Origin: Roseomonas sp.
GTDB lineage: Bacteria > Pseudomonadota > Alphaproteobacteria > Acetobacterales > Acetobacteraceae
NCBI GenBank assembly: GCA_031180725.1
Contig: JAPSLO010000004.1
Coordinates: forward strand, 124,001-188,000
Direction of reading: 5' to 3'
DNA: 64,000 nt
Of the stretch, positions 61,516 through 64,000 are shown piece after piece. Positions within the stretch are counted from its first letter, which is position 1, and the number at the start of each line of letters is the position of its first letter. The position numbers and the translations under genes are program-made. Below the pieces are notes generated by a model. It was given only the letters and a program-made list of their open reading frames with translations. It was not told the DNA's origin and did no database searches.

Positions 61516-61970
61516 AGCACTTTCAAGTCAGGCCGAATCGCCTGACGGCTCGGAAAATCGGACAGGACAAGAAGCTGGAGCGGTTTCGGCGAATGCAGGC
61601 GAGCGGAAACCGCTCTGGGCTCCAGGCTCGATCAGGTCCATCCGAGAAGCATGGCGATGGCGAGGGCTGAGGCGAAGTCGAGGGCGAATTTGCCGTCTCG
61701 GGTGTGGATGCGGCGCCTGGGCGCCTGCTCGACATTTTCAGGATCAACCCGCACACCTCATCCCCGGACCGAACGCTGCGTCGACAGCAGGCATTGCCGC
61801 TCGCGAAGCCAGCCACGGATCGGACGCAGACGTTCCCCGGATAAGAGACGGGCTCTTATTGCGGCGGGGAACCTCCGCGGCCCCACGCTGATGCCGATCA
61901 TCCGCAACCGCGTGCAGCCCGGCGCGCCATAGGGCGCACCGGCGCGCCAGGCGTCATCACACTGGGCGCG
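61516..61970. other. 455-bp intergenic region with repeat family B and a coding-like remnant
   Basis: The first part is the hairpin repeat 61524-61617. On the minus strand 61631-61733 an open frame ends RRRIHTRDGKFALDFASALA, AIAMLLGWT and stop, which looks like the decayed tail of a protein gene (possibly a transposase). No start or upstream part is recognisable. The remainder to 61970 has no gene. Confidence 0.4.
61524..61617 (+). repeat. Dispersed hairpin repeat, family B, copy 2
   Basis: It begins CAAGTCAGGCCGAATCGCCT, contains GAAGCTGGAGCGGTTTC and ends GCGAGCGGAAACCGCTCTG. GAGCGGTTTC and GAAACCGCTC are exact inverted repeats. It is the partner of 13688-13771 and lies directly after the cupin gene in the sense direction. 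Confidence 0.75.
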
Positions 61971-63665
61971 TCACATGCCGCCGATGTAGTTCGGCCCGCC
62001 GCCGCCTTCGGGCGTGCGCCAGTCGATGTTCTGCGTCGGGTCCTTGATGTCGCAGGTCTTGCAGTGCACGCAGTTCTGCGCGTTGATCACCAGCCGCGCG
62101 CCGCCATTGCCGGCCTCGACCGAAGCACCCTCGCCCCTCGCCTCGGCATCCGGCGTGCCCTTCAACTCCCGCTCCGCCTCCGGTCCCACCGCCTCGTAGA
62201 CGGCCGCGGGGCAGTAGCGGCTCTCGGGGCTGCGGAACTGGTCCCAGTTCACGCTCTTCCAGCGGCCCGGATCCTTCAGCACCAGGTGCGAGGGCTGGTC
62301 CTCCTCGTGATTGGTGTTGGAGAGGTAGACCGAGGAGAGGCGGTCGAAGGTCAGCACGCCATCGGGTTTCGGATAAGCGATGCGCGGCGCCTCTGCAGCC
62401 TTGCGCAGCGTCTCGTGGTCCTGATGGTGCGTCCAGGTCCAGGGCGCCTTGCCGCGGAACAGATAGGTGTCCAGCGCGGCGTTCAGCATGCCGCCCCAGA
62501 AGCCGTATTTGGCGAAGCCGGGGCGGATGTTGCGCACCCCCTGCAGCTCCTCCCACACCCAGCTCTTCTTCAGCGCCTCGGGATAGCTCTCCAGCACCGC
62601 CGGCGACTCGCCGGCCAGCGCGGCGGCGATCGCCTCCGCCGCCACCATGCCGGACTTCATGGCGGTGTGCGTGCCCTTGATCTTCGGCACGTTCAGGAAA
62701 CCGGCGCAGTCGCCGACCAGCATGCCGCCCGGGAAGACCAGCTTCGGCACCGCCTGGATGCCGCCTTCGTTCAGCGCCCGCGCGCCATAAGCGATGCGCT
62801 TGCCGCCTTCCAGGAAGCCGCGCACCGCCGGATGGGTCTTGAAGCGCTGGAACTCGTCGAAGGGCGAGAGCCAGGGGTTCGGATAGTCCAGCCCCACCAC
62901 GAAGCCGATCGAGACCAGGTTCTCCCCGAGCATGTAGAGGAAGGAGCCGCCATAGGTGTCGGAGGGCAGCGGCCAGCCGGTGGAATGCCAGACCAGGCCG
63001 GGCTTGTGCTTCTCCTTCGGGATCTCCCACAGTTCCTTGATCCCGATGGCGAAGGTCTGCGGCGCGACGCCGGCGCGCAGGTCGAAGGTCTCGAACAGCC
63101 GCTTGGTCAGGCTGCCGCGGCAGCCCTCGGCGAAGACGGTATAGGTGGCGCGCAGCTCCATGCCGGGCTGGTAATTCGGGCCCTTTTCGCCTTCCCTCGT
63201 GATGCCCATTACGCCGGCCACCACGCCTTTCACCCGGCCATCCTCGATGATGGTCTCGGAGGCGGCGAAGCCCGGATAGATTTCGATGCCCAGCGCCTCG
63301 GCCTTGGCGCCCAGCCAGCGGCACACATTGCCCAGGCTGACGATGTAGTTGCCTTCATTGTGCATCTGCGGCGGTGTCGGCAGCTTGAAGCCGCGCCGCT
63401 CCGTCAGCAGCATGAAGCGGTCCTCGGTGACCGGCGTGGCGAGCGCTGGCGGGTCCTCGCGCCAGTCGGGCAGCAGTTCGTCCAGCGCGCGGGGCTCCAG
63501 CACGGCGCCGGAGAGGATATGGGCGCCGATCTCACTGCCCTTCTCGATCAGGCAGACATTGGTCTCAGGCGAAAGCTGCTTGATGCGGATCGCGGCGGCC
63601 AGGCCGGCCGGGCCGCCGCCCACGACCAGCACATCGAATTCCATGCTCTCCCGCGCGTCCGACAT
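61971..63665 (-). CDS. Electron-transfer flavoprotein-ubiquinone oxidoreductase
   Basis: The 564-aa protein carries electrons from ETF to the quinone pool. FAD-binding motif: DVLVVGGGPAGLAAAIRIKQ (residues about 14-33). The ubiquinone-binding and membrane-surface region follows, and the C-terminal 4Fe-4S cluster is held by CVHCKTCDIKDP plus an upstream Cys. GDCAGFLNVPKIKGTHTAMKSG is a family signature. ATG 63665 (MSDARESMEFD) has GGAGG 7 nt upstream; a Met 7 codons earlier (63686) is possible. It serves fatty-acid and amino-acid oxidation. Confidence 0.95.
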   Translation of the reverse strand: MSDARESMEFDVLVVGGGPAGLAAAIRIKQLSPETNVCLIEKGSEIGAHILSGAVLEPRALDELLPDWREDPPALATPVTEDRFMLLTERRGFKLPTPPQMHNEGNYIVSLGNVCRWLGAKAEALGIEIYPGFAASETIIEDGRVKGVVAGVMGITREGEKGPNYQPGMELRATYTVFAEGCRGSLTKRLFETFDLRAGVAPQTFAIGIKELWEIPKEKHKPGLVWHSTGWPLPSDTYGGSFLYMLGENLVSIGFVVGLDYPNPWLSPFDEFQRFKTHPAVRGFLEGGKRIAYGARALNEGGIQAVPKLVFPGGMLVGDCAGFLNVPKIKGTHTAMKSGMVAAEAIAAALAGESPAVLESYPEALKKSWVWEELQGVRNIRPGFAKYGFWGGMLNAALDTYLFRGKAPWTWTHHQDHETLRKAAEAPRIAYPKPDGVLTFDRLSSVYLSNTNHEEDQPSHLVLKDPGRWKSVNWDQFRSPESRYCPAAVYEAVGPEAERELKGTPDAEARGEGASVEAGNGGARLVINAQNCVHCKTCDIKDPTQNIDWRTPEGGGGPNYIGGM

Positions 63666-63756
63666 GCGCCTGCCTCCCGCGTTCATGCTCCGTCCCTGCC
63701 GGATGTAGCCGCCGGGACCATTGCGCGGAACCCCGCCAGGCGCCGATATCGCGGAC

Positions 63757-64000
63757 ATGGAGCGCGATGAGCTGCTGGCTGCGCTGCGGCTGCAGATGGA
63801 ATGGGGCGCCGACGAGGCGCTGGCCGAGCTGCCGGTGGACCGCTTCGCGGCCCCGCCACCCGCGCCTGCGCCCGTCCTGCCGGCCGCCGCGCCCCGCCCG
63901 GCTGTGGTGCCCACCCTGGCGGCCCCTGCCCTCTCCCTTGTGCCGGCCCCGGCAGCGGCGGCCCGGCTAGCGGCGGAGGCGCAGGATCTGGCCGCGCTGA
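63757..64000 (+). CDS. Uracil-DNA glycosylase family 4, 3' partial
   Basis: The N-terminal 81 residues run off the window. MERDELLAALRLQMEWGADE is the helical N-terminus seen in alphaproteobacterial type-4/5 uracil-DNA glycosylases. It is followed by a Pro/Ala-rich disordered linker (residues about 30-70) that precedes the [4Fe-4S]-binding catalytic domain outside the window. Function is therefore inferred from the N-terminal helix and length of the linker only. It is divergent from the ETF-QO gene. Confidence 0.6.
   Translation, partial: MERDELLAALRLQMEWGADEALAELPVDRFAAPPPAPAPVLPAAAPRPAVVPTLAAPALSLVPAPAAAARLAAEAQDLAAL

Overview
The window is a very GC-rich (about 70 % by eye), gene-dense chromosomal segment of an alphaproteobacterium. 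The best fit is Acetobacteraceae, Roseomonas-like. The evidence is the alphaproteobacterial short HprK / RapZ / EIIA-Man / HPr / EI regulatory phosphotransferase cluster, an ETF-ubiquinone oxidoreductase, an orphan TRAP binding protein, heavy GC3 codon bias and GC-rich palindromic intergenic repeats. No phage, plasmid, complete insertion sequence or CRISPR array is visible. Most of the window is ordinary core and accessory metabolism.

Layout. 1-2.1 kb: stress-type DUF2382 genes in tandem, one apparently fused in frame and one truncated. 2.1-2.8 kb: sulfotransferase. 3.0-8.5 kb: a probable molybdate/tungstate island with a one-component regulator divergent from TupBC-like ABC genes, a fragment of a ModA-like binding protein, and a complete BtuFCD/MolABC-type importer, largely joined by ATGA overlaps. 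8.5-11.4 kb: amino-acid and sugar-acid catabolism (DauA-like oxidoreductase, threonine/serine dehydratase, class II aldolase), then a SWIB protein. 12-17.8 kb: Bcr/CflA efflux, UppP, histidine phosphatase, TRAP binding protein, small membrane proteins. 17.8-22 kb: AhcY, then a YbhP/ClsB-like pair. 22-27 kb: DUF4189 protein, the copA-cueR-copZ copper operon and a trypsin-like protease. 27.5-33.9 kb: short-chain acid uptake and activation (MHS permease, PrpE-like ligase, enoyl-CoA hydratase, second acyl-CoA ligase). 34-39 kb: secreted protein, methyltransferase, soluble chemoreceptor, ScoAB CoA-transferase, tRNA-Ala(GGC), CDF-like transporter. 39-45 kb: two tiny secreted paralogues, a methyltransferase and the regulatory PTS. 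45-50.7 kb: DUF1203, GNAT, a methyltransferase pseudogene, UbiH-like hydroxylase, glnK-amtB, ArfB. 50.9-55 kb: Nudix, PaiB-like, EamA, FolD, DUF167, YggT, tRNA-Ala(CGC). 55-64 kb: a giant DUF2339 membrane protein, ExbBD with a partner, a second dehydratase, a cupin, ETF-QO and the start of a uracil-DNA glycosylase.

Regulatory signals readable in the sequence: a CueR-type promoter placing the copA start at the predicted transcription start (leaderless mRNA), a sigma-54-like promoter before glnK, a Fur-like box before the exbBD operon, and an 18-bp palindrome before ahcY. Two families of intergenic repeats often abut gene stop codons. No single new defence or biosynthetic system is evident. The most unusual items are the hybrid Mo/W transport island, the repeat families, an isolated 17-nt copy of the 16S rRNA 3' tail, the leaderless copA prediction and a probable CTG start for the DUF167 gene.
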